A DNA stretch of 64,000 nucleotides from Cellulomonas pakistanensis (GTDB lineage Bacteria; Actinomycetota; Actinomycetes; Actinomycetales; Cellulomonadaceae). Positions 8,742 to 17,466 of this stretch are shown here, piece by piece. Below the pieces are notes generated by a model that saw nothing but the letters and a program-made list of their open reading frames with translations, searched no databases and had not been told where the DNA came from. Within the stretch, counting starts at the first letter, position 1. Each line of letters opens with the position of its first letter. The DNA lies in the NCBI RefSeq assembly GCF_016862755.1, contig NZ_BONO01000018.1, positions 1 through 64,000 of the forward strand. The letters are read 5' to 3'. The position numbers and the translations under genes are program-made.

Positions 8742-10682
8742 TCACCCCGCGGTGGTCAGCACCTGCTCCGGGCCGACGGTCGTGCCGGCCGCGTTGGTCG
8801 CGACGACGCGGTACCGGTAGCTGGTGCCGGGCGCGAGCCCCGAGAGCGCCACGGTGCCCGCGCGCTCCCACGTCGCCGCGGGGAACGCCACGTCCGCCGT
8901 GCGCGCGGACCAGCCCGTCCCCCACTCGACGCGCACCGTCGTGTCCAGGCCGCGCGGGTGCACCCGCAGCTGCGCCGTCGCACCGGTGCGAGTGACGCCG
9001 GTCGCCGCGAGCGCCCGCACCGTCGGCGGGCCCGGGGTGTCGAACGTGCGGGTCAGGACCGTCGTGCCGGCGGCCGTCGTCGCCGTGGCGGTCCAGGTGT
9101 ACCGCGTCCCGGGACGCAGCCCGGTCAGGTCGTGACCGACCTCCTGCGCGACGGTCGACGCCGCGAGCGCACGCTCCACCCGGCCGCTCTCGGTCCCGCC
9201 CTCGGGCGCCCACGCGATCCGGACGGTGCCCGCCAGCCCCTCGGGATCCACCCACGCGCGCACGCGGGCCGACGTGCCGGTGACGTCCCGCTCGGCCCCG
9301 GTCACCGCCGGCCGCGGCGCGACCACGAGCGCGCGGGAGTCCGTGGCGGTGCGACCCGCGGCGTCGGTGACGGTCAGCCGGGCCGTGCGCGCGCCCGCGG
9401 CGTACGTGTGCGCGACGGCGCCCGGGTGCCCGGTGCCGGTGCGCGTGGTGCCGTCGCCCAGGTCGAGCGTCCACCGGACCACGCCGGTGCCGGCGGCCGA
9501 CGCACCGCCGGTGCTGCGGGACAGGTCGAACGTGACCGCGAGCGGCGCGGGGCCGACCGTGGCGGACGCGCGGAGGTCCGCGGTCGGCGCGGCGTTCGCC
9601 GCCGGGCCCGCCACGGCGGCGGCGTACGCGGAGCGGGCCGTCGCCGAGCCGGCGAGCGCCCACGGGCACGTGCCGGTGCCCTCGAACGACGAGGCCACGT
9701 CCAGGCCGGGCCACGCACCCAGCCAGTCGACCGCCTCGGTCAGCCACGCCGCGCGCCGGGCGGGGTCGGCGGGGTCCGCCGAGGTGCCGAACTCGGCCAG
9801 CACGGCCTGCTTCCCGCGCGCCTCGGCCCACCGCCGGAACGGCGTCGCGACCTCCGCGAGCGACCGCCACGCGGCCGGCTTGCCCGGGGCGCAGCCGTAC
9901 CAGTTGTAGGCGTCCAGCCCGACCCGGTCCACGACGTCGTCCCCCGGGTAGAACGCGTCGGCGCCGGCCGTCGAGGGCGCCGAGCCGAAGCTGCCGGGCG
10001 TCACCACCCACGTCCAGCGCACGTCCCGGACACCCGCCTCGCGGAACACCTGCACGTACCGGCGCCAGGCCGCGCGGAACTCCGCAGCCGTGCCCCAGCC
10101 CTCGGCGATGTCGGCCTCGTGGTGCAGCGTCAGGTACACCGGTACGCCGAGCGCCGCGACGCCCGCGGCCTGCCGGCGGATGTCGGCGTCCACGGCGCCC
10201 GACGCGATCACCGACCACGGGACCACCGAGCCGTCCAGCCGCTTCGGCCAGATCGACAGCATCGGCGTGCGGCCGCGGGCGACCGAGTCGACGACCGGCC
10301 CCGCCGGCTGGGCGTCGTCCCACCGGCTGTACCAGCGGTGCACGTCCAGGCGCCGGCCCAGGGCCTCCTCGAAGCCGGCGACGGCCGCCGCCGCGTCGCG
10401 GGCGGAGCCGCGGTCGACGTGGGCGCCGAGGCGGAAGCCCGGGGCGTCGGCGGCCGAGGTGGCGGCCGTCGGGGCCGCGGCGGTCGCCGGCGCGGCGGCG
10501 GCTGTGGCCGCGGCGGTCGACGTAGTGGCGGCCGTCGGGGCCGCGACGGTCGACGTCGCGGCGGCGGTCGCCGGCGCGGACGCCGCGGTGGCGTGCGCGG
10601 CGGACGGGACGGCGAGCGTGAGCGCGGCCGCGAGGACGGCGGCGAGCGCGGCGCCCCTGCGGGCGCGGGTCGGTGCGGACAT
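8742..10682 (-). CDS. Secreted GH26-like glycanase with PKD and FN3-like domains
   Basis: The 646-residue product begins with a signal peptide ending near SAAHA (about residue 31), followed by an Ala/Thr-rich linker to about residue 80. Residues 80-360 resemble glycoside hydrolase family 26 (beta-mannanase and related endoglycanases). The putative acid/base is E189 in TLHHEAD, the putative nucleophile is E297 in LAEFGTS, and LDAYNWYG lies between them. A PKD-like domain (about 370-460) and two fibronectin-III-like domains (about 465-645) follow, probably for wall or polysaccharide contact. An AGGGGGA ribosome site precedes the ATG at 10682. The substrate is not determined by sequence; mannan or a mixed-linkage glucan is plausible. 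It is transcribed divergently from the permease at 11305. Confidence 0.85.
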   Translation of the reverse strand: MSAPTRARRGAALAAVLAAALTLAVPSAAHATAASAPATAAATSTVAAPTAATTSTAAATAAAAPATAAAPTAATSAADAPGFRLGAHVDRGSARDAAAAVAGFEEALGRRLDVHRWYSRWDDAQPAGPVVDSVARGRTPMLSIWPKRLDGSVVPWSVIASGAVDADIRRQAAGVAALGVPVYLTLHHEADIAEGWGTAAEFRAAWRRYVQVFREAGVRDVRWTWVVTPGSFGSAPSTAGADAFYPGDDVVDRVGLDAYNWYGCAPGKPAAWRSLAEVATPFRRWAEARGKQAVLAEFGTSADPADPARRAAWLTEAVDWLGAWPGLDVASSFEGTGTCPWALAGSATARSAYAAAVAGPAANAAPTADLRASATVGPAPLAVTFDLSRSTGGASAAGTGVVRWTLDLGDGTTRTGTGHPGAVAHTYAAGARTARLTVTDAAGRTATDSRALVVAPRPAVTGAERDVTGTSARVRAWVDPEGLAGTVRIAWAPEGGTESGRVERALAASTVAQEVGHDLTGLRPGTRYTWTATATTAAGTTVLTRTFDTPGPPTVRALAATGVTRTGATAQLRVHPRGLDTTVRVEWGTGWSARTADVAFPAATWERAGTVALSGLAPGTSYRYRVVATNAAGTTVGPEQVLTTAG

Positions 10683-11072
10683 GCGGTTCCCCCTGCGTGC
10701 GGGCGCGCGCGGGCGCCCGGGCGTGCGGTGCTGCCCGGCCCCGCCGGTGGCGGGCCGGTGGCGCGCGGGCGTCGGTGCCGGCGCGGACTGCCGCGACGGG
10801 TCGCGGCGCGCGGTGGTGTGGGAGCGGTGCGGGAGTGGTGCGACGGTGCGGTCGGCGCGGCGACTGCTGCCACGCCTGCTGCCGCGGTCTCGTCACGCGG
10901 CGTCGCCCGGGAGCCGGGCGGGGACGGCGGGCCGGGCCCGCACGTCCACCATCGACAACGCGCACGACGCCCTGAGCCCTCCCCGCGCGCGTGTGCACCC
11001 GGTCACACCCGCGCCACGGCCACCGCGCCCGCCCGCCGCGCCCGCCGCCGCGCCTCTCCCCGACCCGCGAGT

Positions 11073-11131
11073 GGGCACCGGACGCGTCGAGCGGGCAACC
11101 ACGGGATGCCCACTCGACGCGTCAGGTGCCC
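11073..11131. repeat. Palindromic repeat, 25-bp arms
   Basis: Arms 11073-11097 and 11107-11131 match at 23 of 25 positions around a 9-nt loop, with GACGCGTCGAG and its complement at the core. It resembles the neighbouring element at 11166-11210 in size and in a TCGAG/CTCGA core, but in sequence it is only a distant relative. Confidence 0.75.
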
Positions 11132-11165
11132 GGTCGGCGTGGCGACCCGCCGCCGAGGGAGTACG

Positions 11166-11210
11166 CGACACGTCGGGAGAGCATCCCGTGGGTGCTCGTC
11201 CGACGTGTCG
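11166..11210. repeat. Palindromic repeat, ACACGTCG family copy 1
   Basis: Arms 11166-11186 and 11190-11210 pair at 18 of 21 positions with a 3-nt loop. The outer part (CGACACGTCGG and complement) and the inner GAGCATCC resemble the element at 51778-51818, so these look like two copies of one interspersed palindrome. Confidence 0.75.
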
Positions 11211-11291
11211 GCTACGCGTTCGGCGCGCACGCCAGGCACCGGCGGCACCGCCGGCGCCGACGCTCGCCGCGCGACCGCGCGTGCCCGCGCC

Positions 11292-11297
11292 GATACT
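11292..11297 (+). promoter_or_regulatory. -10-like hexamer of a leaderless start
   Basis: GATACT ends 7 nt before the GTG at 11305, and no ribosome-binding site precedes that GTG. Transcription starting at the GTG itself would give a leaderless mRNA. Confidence 0.4.
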
Positions 11298-11304
11298 CGG
11301 CCGG

Positions 11305-12636
11305 GTGACCACCGACACCGCCACCGAGAGGTCTCCCGGCCTGCGCCGGGCCGTGACCGGGCCGCTGCTGTTCCTGTTCATCCTGGGCGACGTGCTCGGC
11401 GCCGGCGTGTACGCGCTGGTCGGCGAGCTCGGCGCGGAGGCCGGCGGCGCGATCTGGCTGCCGCTGCTGGTCGCGCTGGGCATGGCGCTGCTGACCGCGG
11501 CGTCCTACGCCGAGCTCGTCACCAAGTACCCGAAGGCCGGCGGCTCCGCGGTGTTCGCGCAGCGGGCGTACAAGAGCCCGCTGGTGTCCTTCCTCGTCGG
11601 GTTCTGCATGCTCGCGGCGGGCGTGACGTCGGCGGCGGGCCTGTCCCTGGCGTTCGGGGGCGACTACCTGTCGGTGTTCCTCGACCTGCCCGCCGTCCCG
11701 GTCGCCCTGGTGTTCCTGGCCCTCGTGGCGGCGCTGAACATGCGCGGGATCCAGGAGTCGCTGCGCGCCAACGTCGTCATGACCGCGATCGAGCTGTCGG
11801 GCCTGGTGCTCGTGGTGATCCTCGGCGCGGTCGTGCTCGGCCGCGGCGACGGCGACCCGGGCCGCGTGCTCGAGCTGCCCGCCGAGACGTCCTGGGCCGC
11901 GGCGATCCTGGGCGGCGCGCTGATCGCCTTCTACTCGTTCGTCGGCTTCGAGACCTCCGCGAACCTCGCCGAGGAGGTCACGGACGTCCGCCGGGTCTAC
12001 CCGCGGGCGCTGTTCGGCGCGCTGATCGCCGCGGGCGTGGTCTACCTGCTCGTCGGCCTGGTGGCGCCGGCCGTCGTCGCCCCGGAGGACCTGGCCGCGT
12101 CGTCCGGCCCGCTGCTGGAGGTGGTGCGCGTCGCCGGCGGCGTCCCGCTCGAGGTGTTCTCCGCGGTCGCGCTGGTCGCCGTCGCCAACGGCGCGCTGCT
12201 CACGATGATCATGGCCAGCCGCCTCACCTACGGCATGGCGAAGGAGGGGCTGCTGCCCCCGGTGCTGGGCCGCGTGCTGCCGGGCCGGCGCACGCCGTGG
12301 GTCGCCATCGTCGTGACCACGGTCGTCGCGATGGTGCTGGCCGCGACCGGCGAGCTGGTCGACCTGGCGTCGACCGTCGTCCTGCTGCTGCTGTTCGTCT
12401 TCCTCAGCACCAACGTCGCGGTGCTGGTGCTGCGCAGGGACCGCGTCGAGCACGAGCACTTCCGGGCCTGGACCGCGCTGCCCGTGCTCGCGATCGTCAC
12501 CTGCCTGGTGCTGCTGACCCAGCAGGAGGCGCGGCACTGGGCCCTGGCGGGGGTGCTGCTCGCGGTCGGCCTGGTGCTCCACCTGGTGACGCGCCGGTCG
12601 AGCCGCCGGGCGGTCGAGGACGCACCGACGCGCTGA
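11305..12636 (+). CDS. APC-superfamily amino acid permease
   Basis: The 443-residue protein is almost entirely hydrophobic, with about 12 predicted membrane helices. The first helix contains the GDVLGAGVYALVG loop typical of amino acid/polyamine/organocation transporters, and the YSFVGFETSANLAEEV stretch in the middle is also family-typical. It probably moves an amino acid or amine by proton exchange or symport; specificity cannot be read from sequence. The GTG at 11305 was chosen because the preceding GATACT box suits a leaderless transcript. An in-frame GTG at 11281 would add eight residues. A hairpin follows the stop codon. Confidence 0.85.
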   Translation: MTTDTATERSPGLRRAVTGPLLFLFILGDVLGAGVYALVGELGAEAGGAIWLPLLVALGMALLTAASYAELVTKYPKAGGSAVFAQRAYKSPLVSFLVGFCMLAAGVTSAAGLSLAFGGDYLSVFLDLPAVPVALVFLALVAALNMRGIQESLRANVVMTAIELSGLVLVVILGAVVLGRGDGDPGRVLELPAETSWAAAILGGALIAFYSFVGFETSANLAEEVTDVRRVYPRALFGALIAAGVVYLLVGLVAPAVVAPEDLAASSGPLLEVVRVAGGVPLEVFSAVALVAVANGALLTMIMASRLTYGMAKEGLLPPVLGRVLPGRRTPWVAIVVTTVVAMVLAATGELVDLASTVVLLLLFVFLSTNVAVLVLRRDRVEHEHFRAWTALPVLAIVTCLVLLTQQEARHWALAGVLLAVGLVLHLVTRRSSRRAVEDAPTR

Positions 12637-12657
12637 CCTGCACCGACGCACCGCGCC

Positions 12658-12683
12658 GCCGGGACGGGGACGTCCGTCCCGGC
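12658..12683 (+). terminator. Hairpin after the permease gene
   Basis: A perfect 10-bp stem (GCCGGGACGG and CCGTCCCGGC) with a 6-nt loop begins 22 nt after the permease stop codon. Confidence 0.55.
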
Positions 12684-12757
12684 GACGCGGAATAGATCCG
12701 CGCACGCCCTCGTTGGGGCGCAAGTACATGCAAACGCATCGACTTGAGGAGCGCGAG

Positions 12758-13957
12758 ATGCAGTTCGGAGTCTTCACGGTCAGCGACATCACCCCTGACC
12801 CGCACACGGGCCGCGCGCCCGACGACACCGAGCGCGTCCGGTCGATCCTGACGATCGCCCAGCACGCGGAGGAGGTCGGCCTCGACGTCTTCGCGACGGG
12901 CGAGCACCACAACCCGCCGTTCGTCGCGTCGTCCCCGACCACGATGCTCGGCTACCTGGCCGGCCGCACGAAGGACATCGTGCTGTCCACGGCCACCACG
13001 CTGATCACGACCAACGACCCGGTCCGGCTGGCCGAGGAGTACGCGATGCTCCAGGTCATCTCCGACGGCCGGATGGACCTCATGATGGGCCGCGGCAACA
13101 CCGGCCCGGTCTACCCCTGGTTCGGCCAGGACGTCCGCCAGGGCATCCCGCTGGCGATCGAGAACTACGCCCTGCTGCGCCGCCTCTGGACCGAGGAGGT
13201 CGTCGACTGGGAGGGCAAGTTCCGCACCCCGCTGCAGGGCTTCACCTCGACCCCGCGGCCGCTGGACGGCATCCCGCCGTTCGTGTGGCACGGCTCGATC
13301 CGCAGCCCCGAGATCGCCGAGCAGGCCGCCTACTACGGCGACGGCTTCTTCCACAACAACATCTTCTGGCCGATGAGCCACACCAAGCAGATGGTGCAGT
13401 TCTACCGGCAGCGGTTCGAGTACTACGGCCACGGCCGGGCGGACCAGGCGATCGTCGGGCTGGGCGGCCAGGTGTTCATGCGGAAGAACTCGCAGGACGC
13501 GGTGGACGAGTTCCGCCCGTACTTCGACAACGCGCCGGTCTACGGCCACGGCCCCTCGCTGGAGGACTTCTCCGCGCAGACGCCGCTGACCGTCGGCTCG
13601 CCGCAGCAGGTGATCGACCGGTACGCCGCGATGCGGCACGACGTCGGGCACTACCAGCGCCAGCTGTTCCTCATCGACCACGCGGGCCTGCCGCTCAAGA
13701 CGGTCCTCGAGCAGCTCGACATCCTCGGCGGCGAGGTCGTGCCGGTGCTCCGCAAGGAGATGGAGTCCGACCGCCCGGCCGACGTCCCGTCCGGCCCCCC
13801 GACGCACGCCGAGCGCCTCGCGAAGGCCCGCGCCGCCGGCGCGGTGCACGAGCAGACCGTCGCCGCGGCCGACCACTGGACCGGGCGGACGGCCGAGGAC
13901 GACGCCGCGGCCGCCGACGCGGTCGCCGGCCGCCAGGGCGCCGCGTTCGGTCTCTGA
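12758..13957 (+). CDS. FMN-dependent luciferase-like monooxygenase (CE1758 family)
   Basis: The 399-residue protein starts MQFGVFTVSDITPDP and carries EEVGLDVFATGEHHNPPF and GRGNTGPVYPWFG. These are characteristic of the bacterial luciferase fold and of the CE1758 subgroup. Such enzymes use reduced FMN and O2; the substrate of this subgroup is not established to my knowledge. A GAGGA ribosome site lies 7 nt before the ATG. An in-frame ATG at 12728 exists but would add residues absent from the family. The gene for its partner flavin reductase follows 88 nt later, so the two are very likely co-transcribed. The C-terminal 60 residues are Ala/Asp-rich. Confidence 0.88.
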   Translation: MQFGVFTVSDITPDPHTGRAPDDTERVRSILTIAQHAEEVGLDVFATGEHHNPPFVASSPTTMLGYLAGRTKDIVLSTATTLITTNDPVRLAEEYAMLQVISDGRMDLMMGRGNTGPVYPWFGQDVRQGIPLAIENYALLRRLWTEEVVDWEGKFRTPLQGFTSTPRPLDGIPPFVWHGSIRSPEIAEQAAYYGDGFFHNNIFWPMSHTKQMVQFYRQRFEYYGHGRADQAIVGLGGQVFMRKNSQDAVDEFRPYFDNAPVYGHGPSLEDFSAQTPLTVGSPQQVIDRYAAMRHDVGHYQRQLFLIDHAGLPLKTVLEQLDILGGEVVPVLRKEMESDRPADVPSGPPTHAERLAKARAAGAVHEQTVAAADHWTGRTAEDDAAAADAVAGRQGAAFGL

Positions 13958-14045
13958 GGAACACCCCCGCCCGGTGGCGGGTTACCGCCACCGGGCACCC
14001 GCAGCACCCGCACCACCCACGCAGGACCTCGAAGGAGCACCTCCC

Positions 14046-14666
14046 ATGACCGAGCGCCACATCGTCGCGCTGTCGGCCGGCCTCGGCCGGCCGTCCTCCA
14101 CCCGCCTGCTCGCCGACCGCCTCGCCGAGGCGACCGCGACCGAGCTCGCCGACCGCGGGCAGCGCCCGGAGGTCCGCGTCGTCGAGCTGCGCGACCACGC
14201 GCACGACATCGTCAACGCGATGCTGACGGGCGTGCCGAGCCCGGAGCTCGCCGAGGTGATCGAGGCCGTCACCGGCGCCGACGCGCTGATCGCCGTGACC
14301 CCGCTCTTCACGACGACCTACTCGGGCCTGTTCAAGTCGTTCGTCGACGTCCTGGACAAGGACTCGCTGGTGGGCCTGCCCGTGCTGCTCGGCGCGACCG
14401 GCGGCACCGCCCGGCACTCGCTGGCGCTCGAGTACTCGATCCGCCCGCTGTTCACCTACCTGCGGGCCGACGTCGCGACGACGTCCGTGTTCGCGGCGAC
14501 GGACGACTGGGCCGCCGGCGCCACCGCCGACGAGCCCAGCCCGCTGCCGGCCCGCATCCGCCGCGCGGGAGCCGAGCTCGCGACGACGGTCGCCGCCCGG
14601 GGCCCGCGCGGCCCGCAGGACCCGTTCGCCGGCGCGCCGTCCTTCGCTGACCTGCTCGGCGGCTGA
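14046..14666 (+). CDS. NAD(P)H-dependent FMN reductase (CE1759 family)
   Basis: The 206-residue flavodoxin-fold protein begins IVALSAGLGRPSSTRLLADRL, the FMN-phosphate loop of NADPH-dependent FMN reductases. It keeps TPLFTTTYSGLFKSFVD and GATGGTARHSL from the CE1759 group. It should supply FMNH2 to the monooxygenase encoded just upstream. An AAGGAG site precedes the ATG by 9 nt. A long perfect hairpin follows the stop codon. Confidence 0.88.
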   Translation: MTERHIVALSAGLGRPSSTRLLADRLAEATATELADRGQRPEVRVVELRDHAHDIVNAMLTGVPSPELAEVIEAVTGADALIAVTPLFTTTYSGLFKSFVDVLDKDSLVGLPVLLGATGGTARHSLALEYSIRPLFTYLRADVATTSVFAATDDWAAGATADEPSPLPARIRRAGAELATTVAARGPRGPQDPFAGAPSFADLLGG

Positions 14667-14680
14667 CGCCGCGGGTGCAC

Positions 14681-14727
14681 GAGACACGCCGGGGGTGCCC
14701 TCACGGAGGGCACCCCCGGCGTGTCTC
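14681..14727. terminator. Bidirectional terminator with a perfect 22-bp stem
   Basis: Arms 14681-14702 and 14706-14727 are exactly complementary over 22 bp with a 3-nt loop. The element lies between the convergent stop codons of the FMN reductase and the phytochrome, so it can end transcription in both directions. Confidence 0.8.
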
Positions 14728-14732
14728 CTACG

Positions 14733-16982
14733 TCAGGCGCGGGCCAGGAGGACCACCGTGGCGTCGTCGTCGGAGGACGGGTCGCGCAGCCGGGCGACCA
14801 GGCCGTCCAGGTCGCCCGCCGCCGGGCGGCCGACGTCCGCCAGCGTCCGGTCGAGCGCGACGCGCAGCGACTCGCGACGCCGCTCGATCACCCCGTCGGT
14901 GAGCAGGAGCAGCGCGTCCCCGGGCTCGAGGGTGGTCCGGCCGGCGGCGGGTTCCTCGGTCAGCATCCCGATCAGCGGCGCCCCGCGCACCGGCTCCCAC
15001 GCCGCCGTCCCGTCCGCGCGCACGACGAGCGGCGGCAGGTGGCCGGCGCCCGCGTGCTCCACCTCGCCCGTCGCGGGGTCGAGGACGGCGACCGCCATCG
15101 TGGCCATCTGGCCCGGCAGCGTCCACCGCGCCAGCGCCCCGACCCGGGACAGCACGACGCCGGGCGGTGCGGCGTCGAGCAGGTACGCGCGGGTCGCGTT
15201 CCGCAGCTGGCCCATCGCCGCCGCCGTGGCGAGCCCGTGCCCGGTCACGTCGCCGATCGTCAACGCCAGCCGCCCGTCGGCGAGCCGCAGCACGTCGTAC
15301 CAGTCCCCGCCGACCTGGCCGGTCCCGGCCGGCTCGTACCGGGCGTCGACGACCCAGCCCGGCACGAGCGGCAGCGACGTCGGGAGCAGCGTGCGCTGGA
15401 TCGCCCGCGCCGCCTGCACCTCGGCCCGTCCGCGGCGGAACAGCGCCTCGACCAGGTAGGTCCGCAGGTCGGCGGCGTTCTGCACGTGCTGGTCGTCCCA
15501 GGGCAGGGACCGGCCGCGCACCTGCTCGCGCCACAGGTCGAACGACTGCCGCGGGCTCAGCCGCACGCCGTCGCCCTCGGGCACGGCGAGCACCTTGTGG
15601 TGCGGGTCGCCGCCCCAGTCGACCGTGCGGACCACCTCGCCGCGCAGCCAGACGACCGTGCCGCCGTCGGGCAGCGCCAGGGCGACGGCGCCGGCGATCC
15701 CCGGGGCGTCCGGCGCCCCCGGCAGCTCGGCCAGCCGGTCGGTGGCGAGCACCTCGTCGACCGACGCCGCCCAGGCCGCGACGGCGCGGCACGCCTCGGG
15801 CCCCGGGACCTCGCCCGCGGTCAGCACGTCGTCCCCGACGCTCACGACGACCCCGTCGGCCGGGACCAGCGTCAGCAGGTCGTCCGTCCGGGTCAGCGCC
15901 TGCGCGAGCCGGACGTCCTCGTCGCGGCTCGCGGCGACCAGGCGCGCGAGCACGCCCGACGCGCGGCGGGACTCCTCGAGCGCGTCCTCCTCGACCTGCG
16001 CGACCAGGCGGGCCGACAACGCGACGCCGAGGAACTCCGCGGCGGCGCGGACGCCGTACGACGGCGCGTGCGGGCCGGAGTAGTGGTGGCACGCCACCAT
16101 GCCCCAGAGCTTCCCGTCCCGGAGCAGCGAGATCGACATGGACGCGCGCACGCCCATGTTGCGCAGGTACTCGCAGTGGATCGGCGACACGGAGCGCAGC
16201 GTCGCGAAGGTGAGGTCGAGCGGCCGGCCGGACAGCGGCTCCGCCGTCGGCACGACCGGCACCGGCGTGTAGTCGACGTCGGAGATGAGCCGGATCCAGC
16301 TCTTCTCGTACATGGCGCGCGCCTGGGCGGGGATGTCGGAGGCCGGGTAGTGCAGCCCGAGGAACGGCTCCAGGTCCCGGCGCCTCGCCTCGGCCACGAC
16401 CTCGCCGTTGTAGTCCGCGTCGAACCGGTAGATCATCACGCGGTCGAAGCCGGTCAGCCGGCGCACGTGCCGGGCGGCGATGTCGTACAGCTCGGTGAGC
16501 TCGCCCGCGCGGTTGAGGTCGGCGATCGCGTCGCGGACGCTCTCGTAGGTGGTGCCGTAGGTGAGCGGCCGCGGCCCGTCCGCGGGCTCCAGCTCCACGA
16601 CGAACACCGGGCCGGGGTCGGCGAGCGTCGCGGGCGGCGGGCGGTGCACGACGACGTCGAGCTGCACGGTGCCGTCCGCGGTCGCGATCTCGACCAGGCC
16701 GGGGTTGCGCGTGCGGTTGTCCGGCACCGCGGCGAGCTGCTCGAGGACGACCCGCGCGGCCGGGACGCCGAGCACGTCGCCGAGCGGCGCGCCGAGCACG
16801 GCGTCGACCGGCCGGCCGAGCACGGTGGCGACGTTCGCGGAGGCCTGCAGCACGACGGCGCCGTCGTCCTGGACCACCAGCAGCACCCCGCGCGGCTGCA
16901 CGGACCCGGGGATGTGGATCGGCTCGCGCGCGCAGTTGTCGAGGCCGATCGGCTCGCCGGGCGCCACGAAGGTCTCGCTCAA
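14733..16982 (-). CDS. Bacteriophytochrome-PP2C/SpoIIE phosphatase fusion
   Basis: The 749-residue cytosolic photoreceptor carries a complete photosensory core. An N-terminal PAS domain has the biliverdin-binding Cys (C17, in NCAREPIHIPGSVQP). A GAF domain (about 145-325) has PASDIP (D216), H269 in SPIHC and CHHYSG at 298-303. A PHY domain (about 340-515) has the tongue motif PRQSF at 477-481. Instead of a histidine kinase, the output (about 530-749) is an RsbU/SpoIIE-type PP2C phosphatase with metal-binding GGDWYD and GDVTGHG. Light would therefore control Ser/Thr dephosphorylation, as in partner-switching sigma-factor control; this is inferred from the family. The start is TTG at 16982, preceded by GGAAGGGGACGCG. 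No heme oxygenase gene is present to make biliverdin. Confidence 0.92.
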   Translation of the reverse strand: MSETFVAPGEPIGLDNCAREPIHIPGSVQPRGVLLVVQDDGAVVLQASANVATVLGRPVDAVLGAPLGDVLGVPAARVVLEQLAAVPDNRTRNPGLVEIATADGTVQLDVVVHRPPPATLADPGPVFVVELEPADGPRPLTYGTTYESVRDAIADLNRAGELTELYDIAARHVRRLTGFDRVMIYRFDADYNGEVVAEARRRDLEPFLGLHYPASDIPAQARAMYEKSWIRLISDVDYTPVPVVPTAEPLSGRPLDLTFATLRSVSPIHCEYLRNMGVRASMSISLLRDGKLWGMVACHHYSGPHAPSYGVRAAAEFLGVALSARLVAQVEEDALEESRRASGVLARLVAASRDEDVRLAQALTRTDDLLTLVPADGVVVSVGDDVLTAGEVPGPEACRAVAAWAASVDEVLATDRLAELPGAPDAPGIAGAVALALPDGGTVVWLRGEVVRTVDWGGDPHHKVLAVPEGDGVRLSPRQSFDLWREQVRGRSLPWDDQHVQNAADLRTYLVEALFRRGRAEVQAARAIQRTLLPTSLPLVPGWVVDARYEPAGTGQVGGDWYDVLRLADGRLALTIGDVTGHGLATAAAMGQLRNATRAYLLDAAPPGVVLSRVGALARWTLPGQMATMAVAVLDPATGEVEHAGAGHLPPLVVRADGTAAWEPVRGAPLIGMLTEEPAAGRTTLEPGDALLLLTDGVIERRRESLRVALDRTLADVGRPAAGDLDGLVARLRDPSSDDDATVVLLARA

Positions 16983-17088
16983 CGCGTCCCCTTCCGTCGG
17001 TGATCCCGACCGGGGCGGCCGAGCAGTCCGCGCGCGGCAGCGCGGACCGCCTCGACCCTCGCAAACGGGGACGACACTGGCAAGTAGG

Positions 17089-17466
17089 TCAGGCGACCCA
17101 CAGCGCGGTCAGGCCCAGCCCGGCCGCCGCTGCGGCCACCGCGAGCAGCATCGTGCCCGCCAGGTTGGCCAGCGCCCGGGCGCGGTCGCCGGTCTGCGCC
17201 AGCCGCACGGTCTCGACCGCCGCCGCGGAGAACGTCGTGTACCCGCCGCAGAACCCCGTCGCCAGCAGCAGCTGCCAGGTGGCGGGCAGGCCGAGGTGCA
17301 GGTGCGCGCCCACGACCAGGCCGATCAGCAGCGAGCCCGTGACGTTGATCGTGATCGTCGCGACCGGCAGCACGGTCCGCCCGCGGGCGCGGATCGCGCC
17401 GTCCACCCAGAACCGGGTCGCGGCGCCGAGGCCCCCGAGGACGGCGACGAGCAGGGCGTGGGTCAC
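17089..17466 (-). CDS. crcB: Fluoride channel CrcB (second of pair)
   Basis: The 125-residue membrane protein has four hydrophobic helices and the Fluc-family signatures GAATRFWVDG, NVTGSLLIG and GFCGGYTTFSAAAVE. It exports fluoride. Its GTG start overlaps the stop codon of the preceding crcB (GTGA), so the two are translated together. Tandem crcB genes in Gram-positive bacteria often encode the two halves of a heterodimeric dual-topology channel. No fluoride riboswitch was recognised upstream of the pair. Confidence 0.9.
   Translation of the reverse strand: MTHALLVAVLGGLGAATRFWVDGAIRARGRTVLPVATITINVTGSLLIGLVVGAHLHLGLPATWQLLLATGFCGGYTTFSAAAVETVRLAQTGDRARALANLAGTMLLAVAAAAAGLGLTALWVA

Larger units (their letters stand above)
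10683..11304. other. Divergent intergenic region with two long palindromes
   Basis: This 622-bp gap separates the starts of the GH26-like gene and the permease. It holds two long imperfect palindromes (11073-11131 and 11166-11210). Since both neighbours start here, neither palindrome can be their terminator. I see no convincing small gene in the remaining, extremely GC-rich sequence. Confidence 0.6.
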
